DNA of 64,000 nucleotides from Mycolicibacterium sp. BiH015 (GCF_027706845.1 NZ_JAQGCZ010000007.1:236244-300243); one strand, 5' to 3'; counted from the stretch's first letter, positions 52,317 to 61,298 are shown. The notes: generated by a model not told the origin, from the sequence alone. Numbers and translations are program-made.

Positions 52317-53201
52317 ATGGAGCTGCGTCATCTCCGGTACTTCCGGGCCGTCGCCGAGGAACTGCATTTCGGCCGCGCCGCAGAGCGGCTGCACATGGCT
52401 CAACCGCCGCTGTCGCAGCAGATCAGGGCGCTGGAGCGCGAACTGGGCGTGACCCTGCTGACGCGCTCCACCCGCACGGTCGGGCTGACCGACGCCGGCC
52501 GCGCCTACCTGGGCCGCGCGATCGACATCCTCGACGCCGTCGACGCGGCGGCCGAACAGGCCCGGCGGATCGAGCGGGGCACCGAGGGTCGCCTTGCGAT
52601 CGGTTGCGTCGGGTCGGCCACCTACTCACTGTTGCCGTCGTTCGTGCGGGCACTTCGGAGGACCCTGCCGGACGTCGACGTCAACGTCCACGGGGAGATG
52701 CTGGCGCCTGCGCAGATCGACGCGTTGCGCTCGGGCGCGATCGACATCGGGTTGTTGCGTCCCCCCGTCCTCGACCCAGACATCGTCGTCGAGACTCTGC
52801 GGCGGGACCCGTTGCTCGTCGCCCTGCCATCGGACCATCCGCTGCGCGACCGCGAGGTCCTCGACATCGTCGACCTGCGGGCCGAGGACTTCATCAGCCA
52901 CGCCGGTGGCGGCCGGTCACGGATGGGCGAGGTTCTGGCGGCGCTGTGTGCCGAGGCGGGATTCGTCCCGACCATCCGGCACGAGACCGAAGAGACCTCG
53001 ACCCTGGTGACGCTGGTCGCCGCCGGACTCGGGGTGGCGCTGGTTCCAGAACCGACCTCGGGTCTCGACGTTCCGGGCATCTGCTATCGGCCGCTGTCGC
53101 CTCAGTTGGCCGAGTCCGCCCGCATCGATCTGATCGTCGCCCACCTGAGGTCCTCGCCGCTGATCTCCAACGCCGTCGAGGTCCTACGCGGGCTCGGCTG
53201 A
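52317..53201 (+). CDS. LysR-family regulator of the pca operon
   Basis: A 294-residue LysR protein. The N-terminal winged helix is MELRHLRYFRAVAEELHFGR and AERLHMAQPPLSQQIRALER, followed by a periplasmic-binding-like effector domain (RLAIGCVGSATYSLLPSFV). The SD AAGGAG precedes ATG 52317. It is divergent from pcaF, so it is the likely activator of the beta-ketoadipate genes, comparable to PcaQ or CatR. Confidence 0.9.
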   Translation: MELRHLRYFRAVAEELHFGRAAERLHMAQPPLSQQIRALERELGVTLLTRSTRTVGLTDAGRAYLGRAIDILDAVDAAAEQARRIERGTEGRLAIGCVGSATYSLLPSFVRALRRTLPDVDVNVHGEMLAPAQIDALRSGAIDIGLLRPPVLDPDIVVETLRRDPLLVALPSDHPLRDREVLDIVDLRAEDFISHAGGGRSRMGEVLAALCAEAGFVPTIRHETEETSTLVTLVAAGLGVALVPEPTSGLDVPGICYRPLSPQLAESARIDLIVAHLRSSPLISNAVEVLRGLG

Positions 53202-53229
53202 GCAGGCACGGCTGGCAGACGGATGCGGC

Positions 53230-53661
53230 TCAGCAGTAGAGCCGCTCGAATTCCTTGATCGACTTGTCAATGTCGCCTTTGACCGCGCGCGCGGCCGCGG
53301 CGCCGATGGGGCCGAACAGGGGAGCGCCGCCGAGGTCCATCCGCAGCGTGAAGGTGCAGCCCTCAGCCGCGGAGGCGACCCTCATCGTCAGCTTGTACCG
53401 CGTCCCGCCCACGCCCTCGCCGCTGACCGCCAGCGCCGACGGCGGGTCGAACTCCTGGACTGTCCACGTGACGCGGTTGCGCATTCCCTTGGCCCCCGCA
53501 ACGCCGACGATCGTCGTCCCCACCGTGATCTCGTCGGGCAACTCGGAGCGCCACCCCTGATGCATGGTCAGCCAGTCACCCATCGACGACAGGTCCGACA
53601 CATGCGTCCACGCCTGCTCGGCCGACAGCGGAAGCGAGCGGGACAGCTCCAGTTTGGCCAT
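53230..53661 (-). CDS. SRPBCC protein of the Rv0910 type
   Basis: A 143-residue helix-grip protein. MAKLELSRSLPLSAEQAWTH, GDWLTMHQGWRSELP and GAPLFGPIGAAAARAVKGDI closely follow M. tuberculosis Rv0910, described as the toxin of the Rv0909-Rv0910 pair. No antitoxin-like gene is next to it, and its ligand or toxin role here is unproven. It lies between the LysR gene and mntR, codirectional with mntR. Confidence 0.83.
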   Translation of the reverse strand: MAKLELSRSLPLSAEQAWTHVSDLSSMGDWLTMHQGWRSELPDEITVGTTIVGVAGAKGMRNRVTWTVQEFDPPSALAVSGEGVGGTRYKLTMRVASAAEGCTFTLRMDLGGAPLFGPIGAAAARAVKGDIDKSIKEFERLYC

Positions 53662-53670
53662 TGTGCCTTC

Positions 53671-54378
53671 CTACGCGATGACCCAGATTGCTTGTGCGGC
53701 AGGGCTTCCGAGATCCACAGTGGTCTCGTCCCCGGGTTCTTCGATGGCGACGGAGATCATTCCGGCGAAGTCGCGGCGGGCGACAACGCGCAGCCGGGAG
53801 TCCAGGCTGATCCCGACGGAGTCGAAATACCTCAGCATTTCCGGATCGGCGTCGGAGATGCGCGCGACGGTGCCCGCCTCGCCGTCCTGGCAGGCCGACA
53901 GCTGTCGCGCGGGCGGCGTCGGAACCTGGCCGTCCGCGGCGGGGATGGGGTCGCCGTGCGGATCGCGCGTGGGGTAGCCCAATTTCGCGTCGATGCGGTC
54001 CAGCATCCGGTCGGAGACCGCGTGCTCCAAGATCTCGGCCTCGTCGTGCACTTCGTCCCAGCCATAACCCAGCTCGTTGACGAGGAACGTCTCCATCAGC
54101 CGATGCCTGCGCACCATGGCCAATGCGGCGCGGCGGCCCGCGTCGGTGAGCGTCACCGCGCCGTATTTCTCGTGGTCGACGAGGCCTTGATCGGCGAGCT
54201 TGCGGATCGACTCCGACGCCGTGCTGGCCGAGACTCCGATGCGGTCCGCCAGCAACTTCGTGCTGACCTTCTCCCGCGACCATTCCTGCGCGGTCCAGAT
54301 GACCTTCAGGTAGTCCTGGGCGACCGTCGACAGATCGGTGGGGTTGCCGGGGTCGACCGGGCTGCCGTCGGGGCTCAC
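53671..54378 (-). CDS. mntR: DtxR-family metal-dependent regulator (MntR/SirR)
   Basis: A 235-residue DtxR/MntR protein, the counterpart of M. tuberculosis SirR (Rv2788). It has a winged helix (LLADRIGVSASTASESIRKL), metal-binding helices with VRRHRLMETFLVNELGY and DEAEILEHAVSDRMLDRID, and a C-terminal SH3-like FeoA domain. It probably represses manganese uptake when Mn(II) is bound. The GTG start at 54378 is divergent from ribF, the conserved arrangement. Confidence 0.9.
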   Translation of the reverse strand: MSPDGSPVDPGNPTDLSTVAQDYLKVIWTAQEWSREKVSTKLLADRIGVSASTASESIRKLADQGLVDHEKYGAVTLTDAGRRAALAMVRRHRLMETFLVNELGYGWDEVHDEAEILEHAVSDRMLDRIDAKLGYPTRDPHGDPIPAADGQVPTPPARQLSACQDGEAGTVARISDADPEMLRYFDSVGISLDSRLRVVARRDFAGMISVAIEEPGDETTVDLGSPAAQAIWVIA

Positions 54379-54456
54379 GACTGAAGTTTAGGCAATCATC
54401 ACCTGATCTGTTGGTGTCGCTCGGCCGCGATTTGGGCCGAAGTGGCGGGCGGGTCG

Positions 54457-54462
54457 TAGGCT
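54457..54462 (+). promoter_or_regulatory. Candidate -10 for leaderless ribF mRNA
   Basis: TAGGCT ends seven bases before the GTG of ribF, so transcription would begin at or next to the start codon. No -35 is obvious. Assigned by spacing only. Confidence 0.4.
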
Positions 54463-54468
54463 AGCGGC

Positions 54469-55443
54469 GTGCAGCGCTGGCGGGGGCAGGACGAAATCCC
54501 CACAGACTGGGGTCGATGCGTCGTCACGATCGGTGTGTTCGACGGCGTCCATCGTGGGCATCAGGAATTGATCAGCCGCGCCGTGAAGGCCGGCCGTACG
54601 CGCGGTGTGCCGACGGTCCTTATGACATTCGACCCCCATCCGATGGAGGTCGTCTTCCCGGGGAGCCATCCCGCGCAACTGACCACCTTGACCCGGCGAG
54701 CCGAGCTGGTCGAGGAAATGGGCATCGACGTATTTCTCGTCATGCCGTTCACCGCGGACTTCATGAAGCTCACGCCCGAGCGCTACGTCCACGAGCTGCT
54801 GGTCGAGCGGCTCCACGTCGTCGAAGTCGTGGTCGGGGACAACTTCACGTTCGGCAAGAAGGCCGCCGGAAACGTCGACCTGTTACGCAAGGCCGGCGAC
54901 CGGTTCGGTTTCGCGGTGGACTCTCTGTCGCTGGTCGTCGAACATCACCGCGACGAGACGGTGACCTTCTCGTCGACCTACATCCGTTCCTGTGTCGACG
55001 CCGGCGACATGGTGGCCGCCGCCGAGGCGCTGGGGCGTCCGCACCGCGTCGAAGGAGTGGTGGTGCGCGGGGACGGTCGCGGCAGGGTTCTGGGCTACCC
55101 GACCGCCAACGTGGCCCCGCCGATGTACTCGGCCATCCCGGCCGACGGCGTCTACGCGGCCTGGTTCACCGTCCTCGGGCACGGGCCCGTGGTCGGTACC
55201 GTCACCCCGGGTGAGCGCTGTCAGGCCGCCGTGTCGGTCGGCACCAACCCGACGTTTTCCGGGCGTACCCGAACGGTCGAGGCATTCGTCCTCGACACCG
55301 ATGCAGACCTGTACGGCCAGCACGTAGCGGTCGACTTCGTCGCGCGCTTGCGCGGCCAGGAGAAGTTCGACTCGGTAGCCGACCTGGTGACCGCGATGGG
55401 CGCCGACACCGAACGGGCCCGCACCATTCTGTCGGCTCACTAG
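54469..55443 (+). CDS. ribF: Bifunctional riboflavin kinase/FAD synthetase
   Basis: A 324-residue RibF. The N-terminal nucleotidyltransferase half has GVFDGVHRGHQELI and VVVGDNFTFGKKAAGNVD, then SSTYIRSCVDAGDM; the C-terminal flavokinase half has GDGRGRVLGYPTANV and SVGTNPTFSGRTRTVEAF. It converts riboflavin to FMN and FAD. Start MQRWRGQDEIPTDWG matches the mycobacterial protein. Confidence 0.96.
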   Translation: MQRWRGQDEIPTDWGRCVVTIGVFDGVHRGHQELISRAVKAGRTRGVPTVLMTFDPHPMEVVFPGSHPAQLTTLTRRAELVEEMGIDVFLVMPFTADFMKLTPERYVHELLVERLHVVEVVVGDNFTFGKKAAGNVDLLRKAGDRFGFAVDSLSLVVEHHRDETVTFSSTYIRSCVDAGDMVAAAEALGRPHRVEGVVVRGDGRGRVLGYPTANVAPPMYSAIPADGVYAAWFTVLGHGPVVGTVTPGERCQAAVSVGTNPTFSGRTRTVEAFVLDTDADLYGQHVAVDFVARLRGQEKFDSVADLVTAMGADTERARTILSAH

Positions 55444-55483
55444 CTGGGCGTTCGGCGATTGGCGGCCGCCGCGGGAGCGCTGC

Positions 55484-55489
55484 TAGACT
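55484..55489 (+). promoter_or_regulatory. Candidate rpsO promoter -10
   Basis: TAGACT, with TTGGCG 19 bp upstream as a weak -35, lies about 95 bp before rpsO. The resulting leader of roughly 85-90 nt could hold an S15 autoregulatory fold, as in other bacteria, but none was confirmed. Confidence 0.4.
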
Positions 55490-55584
55490 CCCTGCCGACC
55501 TGAGACGTGCTGCAGTTCGCGGTGGCCGTGCTCTTTCTCGGGATCCACCCCGATGTTCGCGGACCGAATTGATGGAGTTGTTTC

Positions 55585-55854
55585 GTGGCGCTCTCGACCG
55601 AGCAGAAGAAAGACATCCTGGGCCAGTACGGCCTGCATGACACCGACACCGGTTCCCCGGAGGCGCAGGTCGCGCTGCTGACCAAGCGCATCTCCGACCT
55701 CACCGAGCACCTCAAGCAGCACAAGCACGATCACCACTCGCGCCGCGGGCTGCTGCTGCTGGTCGGCCGCCGTCGCCGGCTGCTGAAGTACGTCGCCCAG
55801 GTCGACGTCGAGCGCTACCGCTCGCTGATCGAGCGCCTGGGCCTGCGCCGCTGA
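55585..55854 (+). CDS. rpsO: 30S ribosomal protein S15
   Basis: An 89-residue S15, full length, with the conserved HDTDTGSPEAQVALLTKRIS and HHSRRGLLLLVGRRRRLLKY, then SLIERLGLRR at the end. GTG start. Binds the central domain of 16S rRNA. Followed by pnp, as in most bacteria. Confidence 0.98.
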   Translation: MALSTEQKKDILGQYGLHDTDTGSPEAQVALLTKRISDLTEHLKQHKHDHHSRRGLLLLVGRRRRLLKYVAQVDVERYRSLIERLGLRR

Positions 55855-55915
55855 CGCCGGCTCGCTTCCCAGGCGGACACCGGCCGTGCACGCGTGTGTG
55901 CGGTCGCCGGCGTCA
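55852..55915 (+). terminator. Structured region after rpsO
   Basis: TGACGCCGGC (55852-55861) and GCCGGCGTCA (55906-55915) form a perfect 10-bp stem enclosing about 44 bases that can themselves fold (GCAC...GTGC). It begins at the rpsO stop. It may be a terminator, attenuator or processing site between rpsO and pnp. Confidence 0.4.
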
Positions 55916-56229
55916 CCTGATCGCGGCGGCGACCGCGATTAGGGGTTCCGCAGGTTCCGAGATGTAACATGGGTGCGTTCTCATGCCCACTGGCACGAAC
56001 ACACCTGGGTGCGGTCCTCGCAGACCCGCGTGCACCGTTCCCGCGTGACACGACACGAACCGCCCGATCGCGCGGTCTTCGGTAGTGGCTGTCGGAGGAA
56101 TCCCTCCGGCCGCTTCGATCGACGGCCGTCGACGCATCCGGGCGACTTCCCGGGTCACCCCGGGGTGTCCGCATATCGCGCGTGCTCACGCAAAACCGTA
56201 GATGATCCAGAGAGGCCGTACGGACATCC
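55916..56229 (+). other. Long pnp leader without a gene
   Basis: No credible gene is seen. TAACAT (55965-55970) is a good -10 candidate, which would give a leader of about 255 nt before the pnp ATG. The region is GC-rich with several small inverted repeats (for example around 56150-56165, CCGGGTCACCCCGG). In E. coli the pnp leader is the target of RNase III and PNPase autoregulation; a similar role here is only a guess. Confidence 0.4.
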
Positions 56230-58485
56230 ATGTCTGTAGTTGAAATTGAAGACGGCGTGTACGAATCCACCGCCGTGATCGACAACGGGAGCTTCGGCAC
56301 CCGCACCATCCGTTTCGAGACCGGCCGGTTGGCCCAGCAGGCCGCCGGCTCCGTCGTCGCCTACCTCGACGACGAGACCATGCTGCTGAGCGCGACCACC
56401 GCGAGCAAGCAGCCCAAAGAGCACTTCGACTTCTTCCCGCTGACGATCGACGTCGAAGAGCGGATGTACGCCGCGGGCCGCATCCCCGGATCGTTCTTCC
56501 GCCGCGAGGGGCGCCCGTCCACCGACGCGATCCTGACCTGTCGCCTGATCGACCGGCCGCTGCGCCCGTCGTTCGTCAGCGGCCTGCGTAACGAGATCCA
56601 GGTCGTGGTGACGGTCCTGAGCCTGGACCCCAAGGATCTGTACGACGTGCTCGCCATCAACGCGGCGTCGGCGTCCACCCAGATCTCGGGTCTGCCGTTC
56701 TCCGGCCCGGTCGGCGGCGTGCGCGTCGCCCTCATCGAGGGCCAGTGGGTGGCGTTCCCCACCGTCGAGCAGCTGGAGAAGGCTGTTTTCGACATGGTCG
56801 TCGCCGGCCGCAAAGTCGAGAATGATGTCGCGATCATGATGGTCGAGGCCGAGGCGACCGAGAACGTCATCGAGCTCGTCGCCGGTGGCGCAGGCGCCCC
56901 GACCGAGAGCGTCGTGGCCGAAGGCCTTGAGGCCGCCAAGCCGTTCATCTCGGTGCTGTGCGACGCCCAGGCCGAACTGGCCGGCGCCGCAGGTAAAGCG
57001 ACCGCCGAGTACCCGCTGTTCCCGGACTACGCCGAGGACGTTTACTACTCCGTCGCGTCGGTGGCGACCGAAGCGCTCTCGCAGGCGCTGACCATCCCGG
57101 GCAAGGAAGAGCGCAACGACCGCACCGACGAGATCAAGGTCGAGGTGCTCCAGCGCCTCGCCGAGCAATACGCCGGCCGTGAGAAGGAGATCGGCGCCGC
57201 CTACCGGTCGCTGACCAAAAAGCTTGTGCGCCAGCGCATCCTGACCGACCACTTCCGCATCGACGGACGTGGTGTCACCGACATCCGCGCGCTTTCCGCC
57301 GAGGTCGCGGTGATCCCGCGTGCGCACGGCAGCGCGCTGTTCGAGCGTGGCGAGACCCAAATCATGGGCGTCACCACCCTCGACATGGTCAAGATGGCCC
57401 AGCAGATCGACTCGCTCGGGCCGGAGACGTCCAAGCGCTACATGCACCACTACAACTTCCCGCCGTTCTCGACCGGTGAGACGGGGCGCGTCGGTTCCCC
57501 GAAGCGCCGCGAGATCGGCCACGGCGCGCTCGCCGAGCGCGCGCTGGTGCCCGTGCTGCCCAGCGTCGAGGAGTTCCCCTACGCGATCCGTCAGGTGTCG
57601 GAGGCGTTGGGCTCCAACGGTTCCACGTCGATGGGCTCGGTGTGCGCGTCGACCCTGTCGCTGCTCAACGCCGGTGTGCCGCTCAAGGCGCCCGTCGCCG
57701 GTATCGCGATGGGCCTGGTGTCCGACGACGTCGAGGTTGATGGAAAGGTCGAGCGCCGCTTCGTCACGTTGACCGACATCCTCGGCGCCGAAGATGCCTT
57801 CGGCGACATGGACTTCAAGTGCGCGGGCACTAAGGACTTCGTCACCGCCCTGCAGTTGGACACCAAGCTCGACGGCATCCCGTCGCAGGTTCTGGCGGGT
57901 GCACTCAGCCAGGCCAAGGACGCCCGTCTGACCATCCTCGAAGTGATGGCCGAGGCGATCGACGCCCCCGACGAGATGAGCCCGTACGCACCGCGGATCA
58001 CCACGATCAAGGTCCCGGTCGACAAGATCGGCGAGGTCATCGGGCCCAAGGGCAAGATGATCAACTCGATCACCGAGGAGACCGGCGCGTCCATCTCCAT
58101 CGAGGACGACGGCACCGTCTTCGTCGGTGCCTCCAACGGCGAGGCGGCGCAGGCGGCGATCGACAAGATCAACGCGATCGCGAACCCGCAGCTGCCCAAG
58201 GTCGGCGAACGCTTCCTCGGAACGGTGGTCAAGACCACCGACTTCGGAGCGTTCGTCTCCCTGCTGCCCGGCCGTGACGGCCTGGTGCACATCTCCAAGC
58301 TCGGCCGCGGCAAGCGGATCAACAAGGTCGAAGACGTCGTCAAGGTCGGCGACAAGCTGCGCGTCGAGATCGCCGATATCGACAACCGCGGCAAGATCTC
58401 GCTGGTCCTGGTCGCCGAAGAGGACTCGGCGTCCGAGACGACCGCTGACGCACCGGTTGATGCAGCAGCGACCGCCAGCAGCTAA
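56230..58485 (+). CDS. pnp: Polyribonucleotide nucleotidyltransferase (PNPase)
   Basis: A 751-residue PNPase (GpsI in M. tuberculosis). It has two RNase PH domains (first with FRREGRPSTDAILTCRLIDR, second with RAHGSALFERGETQ and GSVCASTLSLLNAGVPLKAP) joined by a helical domain. KH follows (VPVDKIGEVIGPKGKMINSI), then S1 (VGERFLGTVVKTTDFGAFVS). It degrades RNA 3' to 5' by phosphorolysis in the RNA decay machinery. The start MSVVEIEDGVYESTAVIDNG is conserved. Confidence 0.98.
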   Translation: MSVVEIEDGVYESTAVIDNGSFGTRTIRFETGRLAQQAAGSVVAYLDDETMLLSATTASKQPKEHFDFFPLTIDVEERMYAAGRIPGSFFRREGRPSTDAILTCRLIDRPLRPSFVSGLRNEIQVVVTVLSLDPKDLYDVLAINAASASTQISGLPFSGPVGGVRVALIEGQWVAFPTVEQLEKAVFDMVVAGRKVENDVAIMMVEAEATENVIELVAGGAGAPTESVVAEGLEAAKPFISVLCDAQAELAGAAGKATAEYPLFPDYAEDVYYSVASVATEALSQALTIPGKEERNDRTDEIKVEVLQRLAEQYAGREKEIGAAYRSLTKKLVRQRILTDHFRIDGRGVTDIRALSAEVAVIPRAHGSALFERGETQIMGVTTLDMVKMAQQIDSLGPETSKRYMHHYNFPPFSTGETGRVGSPKRREIGHGALAERALVPVLPSVEEFPYAIRQVSEALGSNGSTSMGSVCASTLSLLNAGVPLKAPVAGIAMGLVSDDVEVDGKVERRFVTLTDILGAEDAFGDMDFKCAGTKDFVTALQLDTKLDGIPSQVLAGALSQAKDARLTILEVMAEAIDAPDEMSPYAPRITTIKVPVDKIGEVIGPKGKMINSITEETGASISIEDDGTVFVGASNGEAAQAAIDKINAIANPQLPKVGERFLGTVVKTTDFGAFVSLLPGRDGLVHISKLGRGKRINKVEDVVKVGDKLRVEIADIDNRGKISLVLVAEEDSASETTADAPVDAAATASS

Positions 58486-59815
58486 CACGGGCGCGCTCCG
58501 CCGCGGACGTCGCTCCGGCGACACCGACAAGTCCGCGGCGGTGCGCCGCACCCAATTGCCCGGTGGCCTGCGTGTGGTCACCGAACACATCCCGTCCGTG
58601 CATTCGGCGTCGGTCGGCGTGTGGGTCAACGTCGGTTCGCGAGACGAAGGCCGAAGTGTTGCCGGCGCTGCGCACTTTCTCGAACACCTACTGTTCAAGT
58701 CGACCCCGACGCGCTCCGCGGTACAGATCGCGCAGGCCGTGGACGCGGTCGGCGGAGAGCTGAACGCTTTCACCGCGCGTGAGCACACCTGCTATTACGC
58801 ACACGTGCTCGATTCGGATCTGGCACTGGCCGTCGACCTGGTCGCCGACGTGGTGCTCAACGGTCGCTGTGCCGCCGAGGATGTCGAGGTCGAGCGCGAC
58901 GTGGTGCTCGAAGAGATCGCCATGCGCGACGACGACCCCGAAGACACGCTCGGTGACGTCTTCCTGTCGGCAATGTTCGGCGATCACCCGGTCGGCCGCC
59001 CCGTCATCGGCAGCGTCGAATCGATTTCCGCGATGACCCGCGCACAACTTCATTCGTTCCACCTGCGCCGCTACACGCCTGACCGGATGGTGGTGGCCGT
59101 GGCGGGCAACATCGCGCACGACGACGTCGTCGCACTGGTCCGCGAGCACTTCGGTGCGCGGTTGGTGCGCGGGCGCGTACCCGTGGCTCCACGCAAGGGT
59201 GCCGGACGGGTGACGGGTCGCCCGACGCTGCAGTTGGTCAACAGAGACGGCGAGCAGACCCACCTGTCGCTGGGGGTTCGGACCCCGGGGCGGCACTGGG
59301 ATCACCGGTGGGCGTTGTCGGTGCTCAACACCGCCCTTGGTGGCGGGCTCAGTTCGCGTCTGTTCCAACAGATTCGAGAGACCAGAGGCCTGGCGTACTC
59401 GGTGTACTCGACCGTGGACACCTTTGCCGACAGCGGAGCGCTGTCGATCTACGCCGGATGTCTGCCCGAGAGGTTCGACGAGGTGGTCCGGGTGACCACC
59501 GACGTGCTGGCCGAGGTGGCGCGCGACGGCATCACGGCCGACGAGTGCCGGATCGCGAAGGGTTCGCTGCGGGGCGGATTGGTGCTGGGACTGGAGGATT
59601 CGGGGTCCCGGATGAACCGCATCGGGCGCAGTGAGCTCAATTACGGGGAGCACCGGACGATCGCGCAGACTCTGTCGAAAATCGAGAGTGTGACGCTCGA
59701 GGAGGTCAACGCGGTGGCCAGGCACCTGCTCGCCAAGCCGTTCGGGGCCGCAGTGCTCGGGCCGGTGCGCGGGAAGCGCTCGCTGCCGAGGGCCCTTCAG
59801 ACGATCGCGGGTTGA
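58460..59815 (+). CDS. pepR: M16-family zinc protease
   Basis: A 451-residue pitrilysin-fold metalloprotease, the counterpart of M. tuberculosis PepR (Rv2782c). The inverted zinc motif HFLEHLLFKST (HxxEH) is at about residues 73-83, with a distal Glu in ERDVVLEEIAM; the C-terminal M16 domain has GGLSSRLFQQIRETRGLAYS. ATG 58460 overlaps the pnp 3' end by 26 bp, as often seen for this gene pair. Confidence 0.94.
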   Translation: MQQRPPAANTGALRRGRRSGDTDKSAAVRRTQLPGGLRVVTEHIPSVHSASVGVWVNVGSRDEGRSVAGAAHFLEHLLFKSTPTRSAVQIAQAVDAVGGELNAFTAREHTCYYAHVLDSDLALAVDLVADVVLNGRCAAEDVEVERDVVLEEIAMRDDDPEDTLGDVFLSAMFGDHPVGRPVIGSVESISAMTRAQLHSFHLRRYTPDRMVVAVAGNIAHDDVVALVREHFGARLVRGRVPVAPRKGAGRVTGRPTLQLVNRDGEQTHLSLGVRTPGRHWDHRWALSVLNTALGGGLSSRLFQQIRETRGLAYSVYSTVDTFADSGALSIYAGCLPERFDEVVRVTTDVLAEVARDGITADECRIAKGSLRGGLVLGLEDSGSRMNRIGRSELNYGEHRTIAQTLSKIESVTLEEVNAVARHLLAKPFGAAVLGPVRGKRSLPRALQTIAG

Positions 59816-59832
59816 CGGTAGCCTGGCAGGCG

Positions 59833-60732
59833 ATGACGGAACTGAAACGGCGGCACGTGTTGTTCGGTGGGCTGTCTCTGTTCGCGCTGACCGCGTGTTC
59901 GTCGCAGACCGTTCTCGCCGACCCCGCCGAACCGATGCCTCCGGTGGAGGAGCGGATCGAGGCTCTGGCGAAGCGACACAATGCCCGAATCGGCTTGTAC
60001 GCAGTTAATCTCGACAGCGAGGAGAGTCTCGGCTACCGCGACACCGAGGTGTTCGCGATGTGCTCGACCTTCAAGGCGTATGCCGCCGCGGCGGTGCTGC
60101 TGCGGGCACAGCAGGGCCGCCTCGCGCTGCGCGACACGATTCCGATCGAGCCTGCCGACATCCGTCCACACTCGCCGGTGACCGAGCCGCGGGTGGGTAC
60201 GGCGATGACGCTTGCCGAGTTGTGTCAGGCTGCGCTTCAGCAGAGTGACAATGCCGCGGCCAACGGTCTGTTGCGCGCACTGGGCGGGCCGTCCGCGATC
60301 ACCGAGTTCGCGCGCAGCATCGGTGACGACCGCAGCAGGCTGGACCGCTGGGAGGTGGAGCTGAACTCCGCGGTGCCAGGAGATCCACGAGACACCAGCA
60401 CGCCTCGGGCGCTGGGGTCCGGCTACCGAGCCATGCTCACCGGCGACGTGCTGCAGCCCGCGGGCCGGCAGCAGCTCGTGGACTGGATGCTCGGCAACCA
60501 GACGTCGAGCATGCGCGCGGGCTTGCCCGCCGGATACACCAGCGCGGACAAGACGGGCAGTGGTGATTACGGGACGACGAACGATGTCGGCGTCGTCTAT
60601 GGTCCGGCCGGGCAGCGGATGCTGCTGGCCTTCATGACGCGGTCGGCGGTCGACGATCCGGACGCGGCCAGCCTGCGCCCGCTGATCGGCGAACTGGCGA
60701 CGCTGGTGATGGCGGAGCTCGGCGGCCGCTAG
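59833..60732 (+). CDS. Class A beta-lactamase
   Basis: A 299-residue class A enzyme. The SxxK motif is CSTFK (about residue 77), SDN is in QQSDNAAANGL, the omega-loop Glu is in LDRWEVELNSA and KTG in ADKTGSGDYG. The signal MTELKRRHVLFGG has a twin arginine and the lipobox-like LTAC, fitting Tat export as for BlaC. ATG 59833 was chosen; the TTG at 59812 gives seven more residues. It lies between pepR and ald, as I recall for M. smegmatis blaS. It hydrolyses beta-lactam antibiotics. Confidence 0.93.
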   Translation: MTELKRRHVLFGGLSLFALTACSSQTVLADPAEPMPPVEERIEALAKRHNARIGLYAVNLDSEESLGYRDTEVFAMCSTFKAYAAAAVLLRAQQGRLALRDTIPIEPADIRPHSPVTEPRVGTAMTLAELCQAALQQSDNAAANGLLRALGGPSAITEFARSIGDDRSRLDRWEVELNSAVPGDPRDTSTPRALGSGYRAMLTGDVLQPAGRQQLVDWMLGNQTSSMRAGLPAGYTSADKTGSGDYGTTNDVGVVYGPAGQRMLLAFMTRSAVDDPDAASLRPLIGELATLVMAELGGR

Positions 60733-61298
60733 ACGAGCTGCAGCGAATTGTCGCGTTGCAGCACAAAGAAGTACGGCGCCTTGATACCTCGGAGGTCCAT
60801 CGCACCGATGACCACCTCTGAGCCCGCCGTGTCGTCGGCCAAGCGGAACACGTCGTTGATCGGTAACTGGTCGTAGATCATCGTCGCGGTGTCCACGCCG
60901 CGGTAGCGGGTGGTGCGCAGGCGCGCCTTCGGTCCGCGAGCCTTCAGGGCCGGCTTGAGCGCGGCGATGGCGCCGGAAAAGTTCTGGTTCTTCAGTGCGG
61001 GGATCTTGGTGGCCACACCCAGCCCGGCGAACGCGAGTAGAGGGTTCAGGGCCCACAAGCGTGCGCCGTCGGTGGTGGGGAACAGCAGCGGGTCCACCGA
61101 TTCGCTGTTGCGGAAGTGCTTACCCCACCAGCCGCTGGCGGCGAGCATGCCGTCGAGCGGGTGATCGGTCGGAAGTTCCGCGCCGTGCCACGTGCCGAAC
61201 ATGAACTCGGGCTCGACGGCCGGGCACGAGTCGAACAGCTCAAGGGCGTCGGCCGTGGTGGTGGGGGCGTTGGAGAGGACGTCGGTGAGCGCAAGCAT
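60729..61298 (-). CDS. GXWXG/DUF4334 protein
   Basis: A 189-residue cytosolic protein. The N-terminal GXWXG motif is FMFGTWHGAELPTDHPLDG and the C-terminal DUF4334 half has RYRGVDTATMIYDQLPINDV, then KAPYFFVLQR. ATG 61298 avoids starting inside the palindrome at 61311-61328 (GTG 61319). Its stop shares CTAG with the beta-lactamase stop. Function unknown; homologues are often near TetR-regulated lipid genes. Confidence 0.82.
   Translation of the reverse strand: MLALTDVLSNAPTTTADALELFDSCPAVEPEFMFGTWHGAELPTDHPLDGMLAASGWWGKHFRNSESVDPLLFPTTDGARLWALNPLLAFAGLGVATKIPALKNQNFSGAIAALKPALKARGPKARLRTTRYRGVDTATMIYDQLPINDVFRLADDTAGSEVVIGAMDLRGIKAPYFFVLQRDNSLQLV

Noticed and set aside
56155..58788. 877-codon minus-strand frame opposite pnp
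   Set aside because: Antisense shadow of pnp, with no recognisable protein features.
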